Of a stretch of 64,000 nucleotides of DNA, positions 17,987-27,572 are shown piece after piece. The notes under the pieces are model-generated. The model made no database searches. It was given only the letters and a program-made list of their open reading frames with translations, and was not told the origin of the DNA. Every line of letters begins with the position of its first letter. Position 1 is the first letter of the stretch. A program made the translations under genes and the position numbers. Source of the DNA: CALLJL01 sp964627255. Its GTDB lineage: Bacteria; Acidobacteriota; Aminicenantia; Aminicenantales; CALLJL01. The stretch covers positions 1 to 64,000 of the forward strand of contig CAZVIN010000037.1 in the NCBI GenBank assembly GCA_964627255.1, in the 5' to 3' direction.

Positions 17987-19657
17987 TTATTTTAGCTGCG
18001 ATTGGCGGTCCGCTTCTCTTTTGGCTCGATAAGGAGTCCCTTCATTCCAATTAGGAAAAGCAGCTTCTGTGGCTAGACGATAAGCCATAGTAAATAAAAG
18101 TCTCAAATCATCGACGGCGCCAGAGAGGTCCCAGTTTGGGTCAAACTCGTCGGACGGCTGGTGATATTTTTCGGCTGTATATTTTTCTTTTTGAGCCAAC
18201 GTCCAGTCCCGGCCATGAATTACGTGGTCTACTCCTCCGCTGGGGTATATCGCCGGGATCCCTCTTTTAGCAAAGGGGAAATGGTCAGAACGAAAGTAGG
18301 AGCCCTTTTCGGGCGTCGGGTCCGGGTTAACCGTTCGACCCTGGGCTTGGGCCGCGGCCTCGATGTATTTGTCCAGCTCAGAAAGACCATAGCCAATAAC
18401 AGTAATATCTTTCATCGGGCCATAAATATTTAGAGCATCCATGTTGATAACAGCCACCGTTTTGGCTGAAGGATAGACGGGATGGCCAGCATAATATTCT
18501 GAACCAAGAAGGCCTTGCTCTTCTCCCGTCACGGCCAGGAAAACAATGGACCGCCAAGGCCTTTTTGGCAGCGAGGTAAAGGCTCGAGCCAGTTCAATCA
18601 ATCCCGCTGTCCCGGTAGCGTTATCGAGGGCGCCGTTAAAAATCTGGTCCCCTTCAAGTTCAGGGTTGCGGCCAAAATGGTCCCAATGGGCCATAAAAAT
18701 TATGTACTCGTCCCCGCGTTGGGAGCCAGGCCAAAGAGCAATTACATTATGGGACGTAACTTTCTCGATTTTGTTTTTCAACCCGAGGTTAGCCTTGAGC
18801 CCGAGGGAGACGGGTTTAAAGCCCCGTTTCCAAGCGGCTTCTTTTAATTCTTCCAGGTTGTAGCCCGCTTCGGCCAGAATTTTTTGGGCGACCTCTTTTT
18901 GTACCCATCCCTCCACAGCGCACCGAGAAAAGTTATTGTCTTCGGCAATGAGGTTAAATTGTCGGCCTGTCCAGCCATTTTCGACTACTCGCCAGGGGTA
19001 GGCGGCTGGTTCTGTTTCATGGATGATAAAGATACCCGCCGCGCCTTGACGGGCTGCTTCTTCAAATTTATAGGTCCAACGACCATAGTAAGTCATTGCC
19101 CGACCCGAAAATAATTCTGGGTCCTGAGTAGCAAAACCGGGGTCGTTAATCAGAACCAGGACTGTCTTGCCTTTGACATCCAGTCCTTCATAATCATTCC
19201 AGTTATACTCGGGGGCAACGATGCCATAGCCAGCAAAGACCATTTCGGAATCGACGAGGGAGACCTCCTCCACGACCCGCCTTGTTTGGGCCACAAATTC
19301 GCTCTTAAAAGCAAAGGAAATTGACTTTTGGCCTTTTTTAATTTCCAGTTGAGATGAAGGTTCAGCGGTGATCACTACCATCGGTACTTCCTGGAGGAAG
19401 CTCTGGCCATTACCTGGTTTCAAGCCGAGTTTCTGGAACTCAGTCTGTAAAAAATCGACCGTTTTTTTCTCGCCTTCGGAAGCCGGGCCGCGACCTTCAA
19501 AGTCGTCGGAAGAAAGAATCTGGGTGTTTTGAGCCAGAGTTTCAGCCGTTATTTTGGCCGCAGCGGCTTTTAGTTGTTCCTCCTCGCTGAGGCGAGCGCA
19601 GCCAAAATAGCTAAAGATAAGAAACGTCGCCAGAAAAATTGCTGTTGCTTTCGCCAT
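17987..19657 (-). CDS. M28 family metallopeptidase with PA domain, probable lipoprotein
   Basis: The 556-residue protein has an N-terminal hydrophobic segment ending at C20 (SYFGC), a near-lipobox. A PA insert domain spans about 130-260. The di-zinc M28 core follows, with ligands and catalytic residues in AHWDHFGR (H324), GALDNATG (D345), TGEEQG (E379/E380), NMDALN (D407) and a late His in DHVIHG. Such enzymes remove N-terminal residues from peptides outside the cytoplasm. ATG at 19657 has a GGAGG box about 12 bases upstream. It is monocistronic and diverges from the pilus operon. Confidence 0.92.
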   Translation of the reverse strand: MAKATAIFLATFLIFSYFGCARLSEEEQLKAAAAKITAETLAQNTQILSSDDFEGRGPASEGEKKTVDFLQTEFQKLGLKPGNGQSFLQEVPMVVITAEPSSQLEIKKGQKSISFAFKSEFVAQTRRVVEEVSLVDSEMVFAGYGIVAPEYNWNDYEGLDVKGKTVLVLINDPGFATQDPELFSGRAMTYYGRWTYKFEEAARQGAAGIFIIHETEPAAYPWRVVENGWTGRQFNLIAEDNNFSRCAVEGWVQKEVAQKILAEAGYNLEELKEAAWKRGFKPVSLGLKANLGLKNKIEKVTSHNVIALWPGSQRGDEYIIFMAHWDHFGRNPELEGDQIFNGALDNATGTAGLIELARAFTSLPKRPWRSIVFLAVTGEEQGLLGSEYYAGHPVYPSAKTVAVINMDALNIYGPMKDITVIGYGLSELDKYIEAAAQAQGRTVNPDPTPEKGSYFRSDHFPFAKRGIPAIYPSGGVDHVIHGRDWTLAQKEKYTAEKYHQPSDEFDPNWDLSGAVDDLRLLFTMAYRLATEAAFPNWNEGTPYRAKREADRQSQLK

Positions 19658-19689
19658 GGCTTTTATTACCTCCGTTTAATTTCGTCCTA

Positions 19690-19718
19690 ACTTAATCTTT
19701 AAAGCCGCCTCCTGTCAA
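19690..19718 (-). promoter_or_regulatory. Promoter of the M28 peptidase gene
   Basis: Minus-strand TTGACA (19718-19713) precedes TTAAGT/TAAGTT at a 17-18 base spacing. The -35 is perfect, the -10 weak. Confidence 0.4.
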
Positions 19719-19752
19719 GCAACTGGCGGCTCATCCTTAAAAAAGGCGGATA

Positions 19753-19828
19753 GTTTCAGCTACCTTTTTATCTCCAATACTCGGTATTTTTTGCCAAAAA
19801 GAGCGCTCTTCGTTAGGAGAGATAGAGG
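19753..19828. repeat. Diverged intergenic repeat, copy 2 of 2
   Basis: It shares GTTTCAGC, a CTTTTT run, GGTATTTTTTGC and a GCGC block in the same order with 6147-6221. Confidence 0.35.
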
Positions 19829-19950
19829 AAAATTAGCTCTTTTATAAGGCCTTAGCTTAGTCCCTCTTAAAGATTTGGTCTTTCCCCATTTGTGACGAGC
19901 TTTGAAGAATTAACGTTTGGCTCGAGGTTGAGGGCAGCCCAGAGGCGAAT

Positions 19951-19979
19951 TTGACAATAAAAAGGGGTTAACTTAATAT
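19951..19979 (+). promoter_or_regulatory. Promoter of the pilus/secretion operon
   Basis: TTGACA (19951-19956) and TAATAT (19974-19979) are separated by 17 bases; the ATG of the first gene is at 20035. Confidence 0.6.
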
Positions 19980-20034
19980 AAGCTTAATAAAAGACTTACT
20001 ATGCCTTTGAATAACGAATGATAGCGAAATAATA

Positions 20035-21243
20035 ATGCCTTATTTTTTCTGCCGGTTGGCGACAGAAGATGGTCGTCTTTTCACTCAGTCCCTTTTGGCC
20101 GTATCGGAGGAGGAATGCCGCCGGCATTTTGAGGGCGAAGGATTCTGTGTTTTAGAGGTAAGGAAGGACTGGCGCCGGATCAGGCTCTTTGGCCCTTTTT
20201 GGGGAAGAAAAATTAAAGACAAAGATTTTATCATGGTTAACCAGGAGCTAATGGCGTTAATCAAAGCGGGCTATCCCGTCCTTAAAAGCCTTGAAATGGT
20301 CCGGAGCCGGGCTAAAAATCCTGCTCTCCAGGAAATTTTATCCCGAGTAGAGGCTGAAGTTAGAGGTGGCAAGTCACTTTCTGAAGCTTTTTCGGCCTAC
20401 GAGAATATATTTTCTAAGGTTTATACGGCTTCGCTTTTAGCGGGAGAGCAGAGCGGTAATCTTCCTGGGACTTTGGACCGGTATGTCCAATATACCCGCA
20501 TCATTTCGCAAACACGACACCGCATCCGCTCCGCGCTTGTTTATCCCAGCTTACTCCTTTTTTTCTCGCTTGGCTTAATGATTATTCTTATTAGTTTTAT
20601 CCTGCCCCGTTTTTCGAGCTTTTACGCTGATTTTGAAGCCGAGCTACCGTTCATAACTAGGTTGATCGTGGCGCTAGCGGGAGTGCTCCGCCGTCTAATT
20701 CCCTTGGCCTTAATAGCTATGGCTATCCTGGCGATTCTCTTCAGTCAACTGCGCAAGTCCCCATCTGGAGCGCGGCGCGTCGACCGCTGGAAATTAAAAA
20801 TTCCCTTTGGGCAATCTCTCTGGAAGGAGCAGGCAGTCTCTCTTTTTTCCCGCACCCTCGGTTTGCTCCTCGAAGCGGGCATCCCACTTCTCCATTCATT
20901 GCCGATTGCTATTCAAGCTATCCCTAATAAGTTTTTGGCCTTCATTATGGGCTCAGTGCCGGAAGATATTCGGAATGGCCAAAGCTTATCCGATTCCTTG
21001 AGTCGGACGGGTTTCTTTTCGGCCCTGGCTGTTGATATGATTCGAATTGGCGAGACTTCGGCCAACCTGCCGGGTTTATTGCGGGAGACAGCTGAGGTTT
21101 ATGATGAAAGAATAAGGGGGAGAATAGACACTTTCGTTAATTTGATAGAACCTGTTATTATCATTTTTATGGGGATTCTGGTTGCCGTCATGCTTCTTTC
21201 GGTTTATTTGCCGATTTTTAATATAATTAGGATTACGAGATAA
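20035..21243 (+). CDS. gspF: GspF/PilC inner-membrane platform protein
   Basis: The 402-residue protein has two T2SSF domains (about 65-190 and 265-390) and membrane helices near 165-190, 215-240 and 375-398. It anchors the assembly ATPase and inner-membrane ring of type II secretion or type IV pili. It opens the seven-gene operon, five bases before the ATPase gene, and follows a strong promoter. No clear Shine-Dalgarno is visible before the ATG. Confidence 0.93.
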   Translation: MPYFFCRLATEDGRLFTQSLLAVSEEECRRHFEGEGFCVLEVRKDWRRIRLFGPFWGRKIKDKDFIMVNQELMALIKAGYPVLKSLEMVRSRAKNPALQEILSRVEAEVRGGKSLSEAFSAYENIFSKVYTASLLAGEQSGNLPGTLDRYVQYTRIISQTRHRIRSALVYPSLLLFFSLGLMIILISFILPRFSSFYADFEAELPFITRLIVALAGVLRRLIPLALIAMAILAILFSQLRKSPSGARRVDRWKLKIPFGQSLWKEQAVSLFSRTLGLLLEAGIPLLHSLPIAIQAIPNKFLAFIMGSVPEDIRNGQSLSDSLSRTGFFSALAVDMIRIGETSANLPGLLRETAEVYDERIRGRIDTFVNLIEPVIIIFMGILVAVMLLSVYLPIFNIIRITR

Positions 21244-21247
21244 GACC

Positions 21248-22858
21248 ATGAAACGAGAAGATAGACCTAAAAAAGACCAAGCTGTCGAGGAGGAGTTACG
21301 ACAATTAGCTGAACGTTATCATGTTCCGGTGCTTGACCTCAGCACCCATCCCCTTAATCGCGACCTAATTCAATCTTTTCCGGTTGATTTCCTCCACCGG
21401 TGGAATTTTGTCCCCCTCACTATGAACGAGGATTGGGTCGAGATCGCCGTGGCTGACCCTTCCGACTTAGCCGCCATCGACGCTATCGAGTCCTTCCTGG
21501 AAAAAAAGGTCAAGGTATATGCGGCACCGCTCCGAGCTATCCAGGAAGCTCTGCGCAAAAGCGAGACTGCTCTCCAAGTGCTCCGTGACGCCACTGAAGG
21601 GTTTATTGTTCAGGTGGTGGAGAAAGAGACTGGCGAGGAAGAGGAAGTCATTTCTCTGGAGAAATTAGCTGACCAGGACGGGTCAATCATCAAATTGATT
21701 AACACGATAATCTTTACGGCAGTGCAAAAAAGAGCCAGTGATATCCACATTGAATCCAGAGAAGACGGTGTCAAGGTAAAGTTTCGTCTTGATGGCGTGC
21801 TTACCGAGGCCATGGACCCGATTGATAAGAAGTTCCAGTCGTCGATTATCTCCCGCGTCAAGGTCATGAGCGACTTAGATATCTCCGAACGGCGTGTGCC
21901 CCAGGATGGGCGGTTCCGGTTGCGAATCAAAGATAAGACGATTGATTTTCGGGTTTCGATTATGCCGAGCATTTATGGGGAAGACGCGGTTATTCGTATC
22001 TTAGACAAAGAAATGATTACCGAAGCCATTAAAGAGTTGAGGCTGGATTTGCTCGGCTTTTCCGAGGAAGTTTTGCGGCGCTTTCGTCGCTACATTACTC
22101 AGCCTTACGGTATGATTTTGGTGACCGGCCCCACCGGCAGCGGCAAGACGACGACGCTTTATGCCGCTCTCACGGAAATTAAATCTCCCGAGGATAAGAT
22201 AATCACCATTGAGGACCCGGTGGAATACCAGATTGATGGCATCACTCAAATCCCGGTTAACGAAAAAAAGGGTTTAACCTTTGCCCGAGGGTTGCGCTCC
22301 ATCCTGCGTCATGACCCTGATAAAATTATGGTGGGCGAAATTCGCGACCCAGAGACAGCCCAGATTGCTATCCAGTCGGCTTTAACAGGTCATCTTGTTT
22401 TCACCACCGTCCACGCCAATAATGTCTTCGATGTTATTGGCCGGTTTCTGCATATGCAGGTTGACCCATATAGCTTTATCTCTGCCTTGAACTGCATTTT
22501 GGCGCAAAGATTAGTCCGAGTACTCTGTCCCTATTGTAAAGCGGCGGTTCATTATCCAGACCAGACTCTTGGAGAGTCAGGCCTAAACCCGGATGAATTT
22601 CGCGACCGTTTCTTTTATGAAGCTCGGGGTTGCAGTGAATGCCATTTTACTGGTTATAAAGGCCGCACCGCCATCGCCGAGCTTTTGGAACTTTCCGATA
22701 CCATAAGAGAAATGATTTTGAGCCGTAAACCCTTGTCTGAAGTTAAGAAAAGGGCCAAAGAGGAGGGGATGGTGTTTCTCCGCGAGGCCGGGATTCAGAA
22801 GGTTCTTCAGGGGATAACCAGCCTGCGGGAGCTAAACAAAGTGACCTTTGTGGAATAA
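21248..22858 (+). CDS. gspE: GspE/PilB assembly ATPase
   Basis: The 536-residue hexameric ATPase drives pseudopilus or pilus extension. It shows an MshEN-type N-terminal domain (about 30-105), Walker A GPTGSGKTTT near residue 293, an Asp-box region ITIEDPVEY, a Walker B HDPDKIMVGEIRD, a His box LTGHLVFTTVHANN, and a tetracysteine zinc motif CPYCKA...CSECHFTG. All catalytic motifs are intact. It lies between GspF and PilM-like genes. Confidence 0.96.
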   Translation: MKREDRPKKDQAVEEELRQLAERYHVPVLDLSTHPLNRDLIQSFPVDFLHRWNFVPLTMNEDWVEIAVADPSDLAAIDAIESFLEKKVKVYAAPLRAIQEALRKSETALQVLRDATEGFIVQVVEKETGEEEEVISLEKLADQDGSIIKLINTIIFTAVQKRASDIHIESREDGVKVKFRLDGVLTEAMDPIDKKFQSSIISRVKVMSDLDISERRVPQDGRFRLRIKDKTIDFRVSIMPSIYGEDAVIRILDKEMITEAIKELRLDLLGFSEEVLRRFRRYITQPYGMILVTGPTGSGKTTTLYAALTEIKSPEDKIITIEDPVEYQIDGITQIPVNEKKGLTFARGLRSILRHDPDKIMVGEIRDPETAQIAIQSALTGHLVFTTVHANNVFDVIGRFLHMQVDPYSFISALNCILAQRLVRVLCPYCKAAVHYPDQTLGESGLNPDEFRDRFFYEARGCSECHFTGYKGRTAIAELLELSDTIREMILSRKPLSEVKKRAKEEGMVFLREAGIQKVLQGITSLRELNKVTFVE

Positions 22859-22862
22859 ATTA

Positions 22863-23786
22863 ATGCCAGATTTACTGAAAATATTAAAGCGCTATTTGAG
22901 CGAACCTTTGCTTCCTGACTTCTTAGTCCAGCTTACAGAGGATAGAATCAGTGGCTTAAGAATAAGAGGGGGAGAGGGGAAAGCCAAAAAGTATTTTATT
23001 CAGTTTCTGAAACCAGGCTTGATCGAACCATCGGCCGAAAAAAATAATCTTCGTCAACCCGAAGAACTCATCAGGTCTATCCAGTTGGGAATGAAGCAAT
23101 TTGGAGCCGAATCGGGCGATGTTTCGCTTCTTTTGCCCGAAGCCTGCTTTCGAGTCTTTATCCTGCCGGCGGAAGGCTTGCCGGCCACGCATCGAGAAAG
23201 GGAAGCACTGATTCGATGGCGAATCAAGAAACTCTATCCTGTGTTACCCGATGATTTTCGGTTTGATTATCAGGTTTTCTCTGCTAATTCCACGCTTCGC
23301 CTATTAGTGGCTGGCGCCAGAGGGGCTATTATCGAGGAGTATGAGAAGCTGCTGAGCCAAGCGAAGTGGCGGGTCCGCGTGGTGGGCATTCCCACGCTTC
23401 AGCTTGCTTCCTTACTAAAGGAACCTAATATTTTTTTAATTAATATAGAAAGGGATTATTTGACGATTTTGGCCGCAGCCAAAAAAATGCCGCTTCTTTA
23501 TCGGGCCAAGTCCTTCAGGAGAGAAAAAGAAAGAGAGACGGTATTTAGTCAGCAATGCTTAGCGGAAATCGAAAACACCCTTCATTTCCTCGAGGATAAA
23601 GAAAAAGTGCAGTTTAAAGAGGTTTATCTGCGCTGGGGAGTAGCTTCTGAAGCGAGCGAATTATTGATTAGGTCACTGGAAGACTCTGGCCTTCAAGTGG
23701 GGCGTTTTGGCTCCTTGTTGCTCCTTAACATTGAACCAGGAGACAGAGAAATCCTGGCACCGCTTTGGGGACAGATAGGGAGCTAA
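22863..23786 (+). CDS. pilM: PilM/GspL-like actin-fold assembly protein
   Basis: The 307-residue product matches the PilM/cytoplasmic-GspL class in size and position. Visible traits are an LIRWRIKKLYP segment and C-terminal actin-like fold regions; sequence similarity to characterised PilM is low. PilM recruits the N-terminus of PilN at the inner membrane. I chose ATG 22863 over TTG 22848, which would overlap the gspE stop; neither has a ribosome site, and translation may be coupled. It is followed three bases later by the PilN-like gene. Confidence 0.75.
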   Translation: MPDLLKILKRYLSEPLLPDFLVQLTEDRISGLRIRGGEGKAKKYFIQFLKPGLIEPSAEKNNLRQPEELIRSIQLGMKQFGAESGDVSLLLPEACFRVFILPAEGLPATHREREALIRWRIKKLYPVLPDDFRFDYQVFSANSTLRLLVAGARGAIIEEYEKLLSQAKWRVRVVGIPTLQLASLLKEPNIFLINIERDYLTILAAAKKMPLLYRAKSFRREKERETVFSQQCLAEIENTLHFLEDKEKVQFKEVYLRWGVASEASELLIRSLEDSGLQVGRFGSLLLLNIEPGDREILAPLWGQIGS

Positions 23787-23789
23787 AAA

Positions 23790-24341
23790 ATGGTTATTAA
23801 ACTTAATTTAGCCTCGCAGCCGCTTCGCAACCGACGTTTTTATCGGTTCCTGAGCGGGTTGATGGTCGGTGCCAGTGCAATTATTTTGTTAGTCAGTCTT
23901 TGGCTGTTGACCCATTACCGATTCCAGGCCAACCGAATTCAAAAGGAGCTTATCCGACTGGCCAAAATGGAGGACAGCTTAAGGCGGGAAGAGAAACAGT
24001 TTAGCGCCCGGGCCTCGACCTTATCCAAAGAGTTCGAAGCTGCTGTCGAGCAGGCCAACGACATTATCAGCCAGAAGAGTTTTCCTTGGTCAGATTTCTT
24101 TTCGCGGCTCGAAAAAGCGCTGCCGCCGGCGTGTTATCTGACTTCCTTAGCTTTTACTGAAAAGAAAGCCGCGGGTTTACAAGTCAGGTTCAAGTTAGCC
24201 TCGCCTGACCTGCCGACTTTGTTGGCGACGATTGAGGCGTTAAGAAAGGCCGGTTTTTCAGGGCTTCGAGTCCAAAATGAGGACCAGGCTAAGGGAGCGT
24301 TAATCTCAGAGGTGGTAATGACCTATGAAAGAGCTGATTGA
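23790..24341 (+). CDS. pilN: PilN-like inner-membrane assembly protein
   Basis: The 183-residue protein begins MVIKLNLASQPLRNRR, the short cytoplasmic N-terminus that binds PilM, followed by one membrane helix (about 22-44), a coiled coil and a ferredoxin-like periplasmic domain. It pairs with PilO to connect the ATPase to the secretin. It overlaps the PilO-like gene by 17 bases. Confidence 0.82.
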   Translation: MVIKLNLASQPLRNRRFYRFLSGLMVGASAIILLVSLWLLTHYRFQANRIQKELIRLAKMEDSLRREEKQFSARASTLSKEFEAAVEQANDIISQKSFPWSDFFSRLEKALPPACYLTSLAFTEKKAAGLQVRFKLASPDLPTLLATIEALRKAGFSGLRVQNEDQAKGALISEVVMTYERAD

Positions 24342-24885
24342 GCTTTTGAACGATAGGGAGAGGCAATTGCTGAAGATTTTTTTATTGGGCCTTTGTCTTA
24401 GCCTTGTTTTGTTAATATTTGTCCTTTCCTGGGAGAAGAACCGGGTTGAGAACGTCAAAGCGGAATTAATTAACCGGCAAAAATCCTTAGAACAAGCGCA
24501 GGAAGCCAGAGATAAGAGCCAGCAGCTTTGGCTGCGATGGTCTGAGGCCAGCCGAAATTTAGAGACATTAAAAAAAGACTGGTATTATCAGGGAGAGGAG
24601 GGCTTACGCCAGATGCGTCTTGACCTTAGCCAGGTCATGAATGCCTCTGGTTTGAGCCTGCCACCAATTCAGTATAATTATCAAGATTTAGAGAGAGGGA
24701 AAATAAAAAAAATTAATTTTAGTTTTCGCCTAAAGGCTTCATATTTTACGTTACGCAATTTAATCGGCCATCTGGAATCTTTTCCCAAGTTCCTTTTGCT
24801 CGAACACCTTGATTTTCAGGCGGTTGAGACCAACGGCGACAGTCTTGACCTCAGATTGGTGGTGACTGGATACAATGCTTATTAG
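24325..24885 (+). CDS. pilO: PilO/GspM-like inner-membrane assembly protein
   Basis: The 186-residue protein has one membrane helix (about 17-36), a coiled coil to about 90 and a small periplasmic domain with FRLKASYFTLRNLIGHLES, similar in plan to PilO. It heterodimerises with PilN. It overlaps both neighbours, which argues for tight co-translation. Confidence 0.78.
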   Translation: MKELIELLNDRERQLLKIFLLGLCLSLVLLIFVLSWEKNRVENVKAELINRQKSLEQAQEARDKSQQLWLRWSEASRNLETLKKDWYYQGEEGLRQMRLDLSQVMNASGLSLPPIQYNYQDLERGKIKKINFSFRLKASYFTLRNLIGHLESFPKFLLLEHLDFQAVETNGDSLDLRLVVTGYNAY

Positions 24886-25408
24886 AAAGATTATCTTCTT
24901 TTTCGCGCTAACTTTGAGCGTTTTATGGTCCGAGGTTTTTTCTCTCCAGGCGCCAGCTTCGGAGCCGGCTAAAAAAAATTCTCTCCAGGCGGCGCCGTCG
25001 CTGATTCGAATGGAGCTATTGCCTCAAAAAGAGGTCGCGCCACCTCCGGTCGAAAGGGATATCTTTGCCCCCTTTTCTCCTCCCTCCCTTTCTTCTCCCG
25101 CTACCCGGAGTGATATTTCCCAGGTAACTATAGGCGCTCGCAGCGACCTCAAAGAAGCAGCGGCAGAAGAAATTCCTGGTTGGGCGGGAAATAACCTCTC
25201 GCTTCGCTACATTGGCTATGTGCATTCATCCCAAAAGACAATTGCCTTAATCCTGCTTAATGGTTTACCGCTAACGGTAGAAGAAGGGGATTACCTGGAT
25301 TCTGGGGTCAAGGTGGGAAAAATTACGGCCGAAGAAATTATCCTCATCGGCCCTGACGGCAAGTCCAGCCGCTTCTCCCTTGAAGGAGACAAAAATGAAA
25401 AGAATTAG
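24875..25408 (+). CDS. PilP/GspC-like periplasmic connector
   Basis: The 177-residue exported protein has an N-terminal hydrophobic segment, a proline-rich linker (about 45-75, with VERDIFAPFSPP) and a small beta domain (about 100-170, with RYIGYVHSSQKTIALI) like the HR domain of GspC or PilP. Such proteins dock the inner-membrane complex onto the secretin N0 domain. Its last codons overlap the start of the secretin gene. Confidence 0.7.
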   Translation: MLIRKIIFFFALTLSVLWSEVFSLQAPASEPAKKNSLQAAPSLIRMELLPQKEVAPPPVERDIFAPFSPPSLSSPATRSDISQVTIGARSDLKEAAAEEIPGWAGNNLSLRYIGYVHSSQKTIALILLNGLPLTVEEGDYLDSGVKVGKITAEEIILIGPDGKSSRFSLEGDKNEKN

Positions 25409-27542
25409 TTTGGCCTTAAGCTTAATTATTTTTCTTGGCGGTTGCGCCACCTTCACCCGTAGCTATTATTTAGGGACGCAAGCCGAGATAAACAAACGTT
25501 GGGAGGAAGCGGTTCGTTATTATGAACAGGCTTCTTTGGCCAATCCTCGGGAACCGGTTTACCGTATTGCCTTGCTTCGAGCGAAAATCGCGGCCAGCCT
25601 CCACCATTTACAGACAGCGCGTCAGTTAGTGGCCGCAGGCCAAATGGAGGAAGCCAAAAAAGCTTACAGTCAGGCTATAGCTTACGACCCCAAAAATAGG
25701 GCGATACTTGTCGAAGCCATGAACCTGACTCAGGAGAATAAGCCGCAGCCAACGCAGGAAGAGAAAGGAAGCGAGTTTCCCCTCAAATTAAAGGCGCCAG
25801 CCGAAAAGGTCGGCTTAAAATTTACCGAGGCGCCGTTGAAATCAGTTTTCCAGGCCTTGGGAAAATTTGCCGGTATCAACATTCTTTTTGACGAAGCCTT
25901 TAGCGACCGGCCGATGACGATTGACCTAGCCAATAGAACTTTTGAAGACGCCCTTAACAACCTGTGCAAAGTGAGCCGCAATTTTTATCGAATTATTGAC
26001 GAGAGTTCAGTCATCATCGTTCCGGACAGGCCAGAAAAAAGGCTCCAATACGAGGTTAACGCCATTCGCACTTTTTATCTTTCTAACGTTAGCGTTCAGG
26101 ATGTCCAAAGCCAGTTACAGATGATGTTGCGGACTCAGTATCGGGTGCCCTTCATCGTGGTGGATAAGAACTTAAATTCTCTAACCATCCGGGATGTGCC
26201 CGCCAACGTAGAGCTGGCGGAGAAATTGATTAGATTGTGGGATAAACCAAAAGCGGAAGTCATAATTGACCTGGAAATTATGGAAGTCTCGAGAGTCAAG
26301 TTACGGCAGCTGGGCCTAAGCTTTGACCAAAACCTGGTGGGGTTAAAATATTCCGGCACAGGGACTGATGGCTGGTTTGATTTAAAGGACATTGATTTCA
26401 CTAAAATGGATAATTATCAGTTGAGTGTGCCGACAGCCTTTATACAGTTTTTGGAAACCGATGCCGACACCAAAATCATCGCTCAGCCCCGCCTTCGAGG
26501 GCTTGCCGATGAGGAGATCAAGTCCTTAGTTGGCCAGAAGGTTCCTATTCCCCAGACGACTTTTACGCCCATCGCTGCCGGCGGAATTAGCCAACAGCCT
26601 GTAACTTCTTTCACTTATCAGGATGTCGGGTTAGAGATTAAGATTAGGCCCAGGATTCACTTAGAGAAAGAGGTTACGCTGGACCTCGAACTCAGAATTA
26701 CTTCCATTGCCGGGACGGGGATTGCTAATATCCCGATTATCACGACCCGAGAAGTCAAGAATATTCTTAGATTGAAGGACGGAGAAACCAACCTGCTGGG
26801 CGGCCTGCTCAAAGACGAAGAAAGAAAGAGTCTTAAGGGAATTGCCGGACTGAAAAATATCCCCTTGATTGGCCGTCTCTTTTCCGCTGAAGATACAACG
26901 TTAGAGCAAACTGATGTTGTCCTGACTATAACTCCTTATATTATCCGCAGTTTACCCTTAGCTGACCAGGATTTACGGCCGATCTGGGTTGATACGGAGG
27001 GAATTGTTTCCACGGCCGGGGCGACGGCAGCGGCCATTCCCGGGACCGGTGTTTCTTCGCTAATGGAAAGAATCCAAGCCCAGGAAGCGGAGGAGCTGGA
27101 GATGGCCCGGCGAGAAGAAGCGCAGCAAGGGAACTTGGTCGAAATAAGCCCGATGACTATAGACTTGCCTCAAGGCCGGGAGTTTCGGCTGGCAGTTAAC
27201 ATTCGGTGCGGAGAAGAGGTGGCGAACATCTCAGTAAATTTCAGCGTTAATCCAGGAATAGTTAAGGTCAAAGACATTCTGCCGGGAGGTTTATTGGGCC
27301 AGTTAGGCGAGAAGACACCTTTCTTGAAAAATGTTGACCCTTCTGGCGGTGGGGGAACAATCGCTTTTTCTAGCCCTCAGGTGGGCCGGGGCTTCAAAGG
27401 AGAGGGAAATCTGGCGATTTTAGTCTGTGAAGCTGCGGGTCAGGGTGAGGCCCAAATAAACATTACCTCAGCAACAGGAAACGGCCCCACAGGAAAGGCG
27501 ATTTCTTTTAATGTCCGAGGGGCCTCGGTAGTTGTTCGATAA
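25395..27542 (+). CDS. gspD: GspD/PilQ secretin lipoprotein with C-terminal cohesin-like domain
   Basis: The 715-residue protein starts at ATG 25395 with an AAGGAG box; an upstream TTG at 25380 lies inside the previous gene. It has a lipobox (FLGGC), TPR-like repeats, N0/STN and N1 domains, and the secretin gate domain ending near residue 520 (motifs VGLEIKIRP, GLLKDEERKSLKGIAGLKNI, PLIGRLF). After a linker, residues about 575-715 look like a cohesin domain. Secretins form the outer-membrane channel of type II secretion and type IV pili. A cohesin-type tail is not standard in GspD and may bind partner or surface proteins. Confidence 0.93.
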   Translation: MKRISLALSLIIFLGGCATFTRSYYLGTQAEINKRWEEAVRYYEQASLANPREPVYRIALLRAKIAASLHHLQTARQLVAAGQMEEAKKAYSQAIAYDPKNRAILVEAMNLTQENKPQPTQEEKGSEFPLKLKAPAEKVGLKFTEAPLKSVFQALGKFAGINILFDEAFSDRPMTIDLANRTFEDALNNLCKVSRNFYRIIDESSVIIVPDRPEKRLQYEVNAIRTFYLSNVSVQDVQSQLQMMLRTQYRVPFIVVDKNLNSLTIRDVPANVELAEKLIRLWDKPKAEVIIDLEIMEVSRVKLRQLGLSFDQNLVGLKYSGTGTDGWFDLKDIDFTKMDNYQLSVPTAFIQFLETDADTKIIAQPRLRGLADEEIKSLVGQKVPIPQTTFTPIAAGGISQQPVTSFTYQDVGLEIKIRPRIHLEKEVTLDLELRITSIAGTGIANIPIITTREVKNILRLKDGETNLLGGLLKDEERKSLKGIAGLKNIPLIGRLFSAEDTTLEQTDVVLTITPYIIRSLPLADQDLRPIWVDTEGIVSTAGATAAAIPGTGVSSLMERIQAQEAEELEMARREEAQQGNLVEISPMTIDLPQGREFRLAVNIRCGEEVANISVNFSVNPGIVKVKDILPGGLLGQLGEKTPFLKNVDPSGGGGTIAFSSPQVGRGFKGEGNLAILVCEAAGQGEAQINITSATGNGPTGKAISFNVRGASVVVR

Positions 27543-27572
27543 CCTAAATTGTCCGCTAATTAAGGGAAAAGA

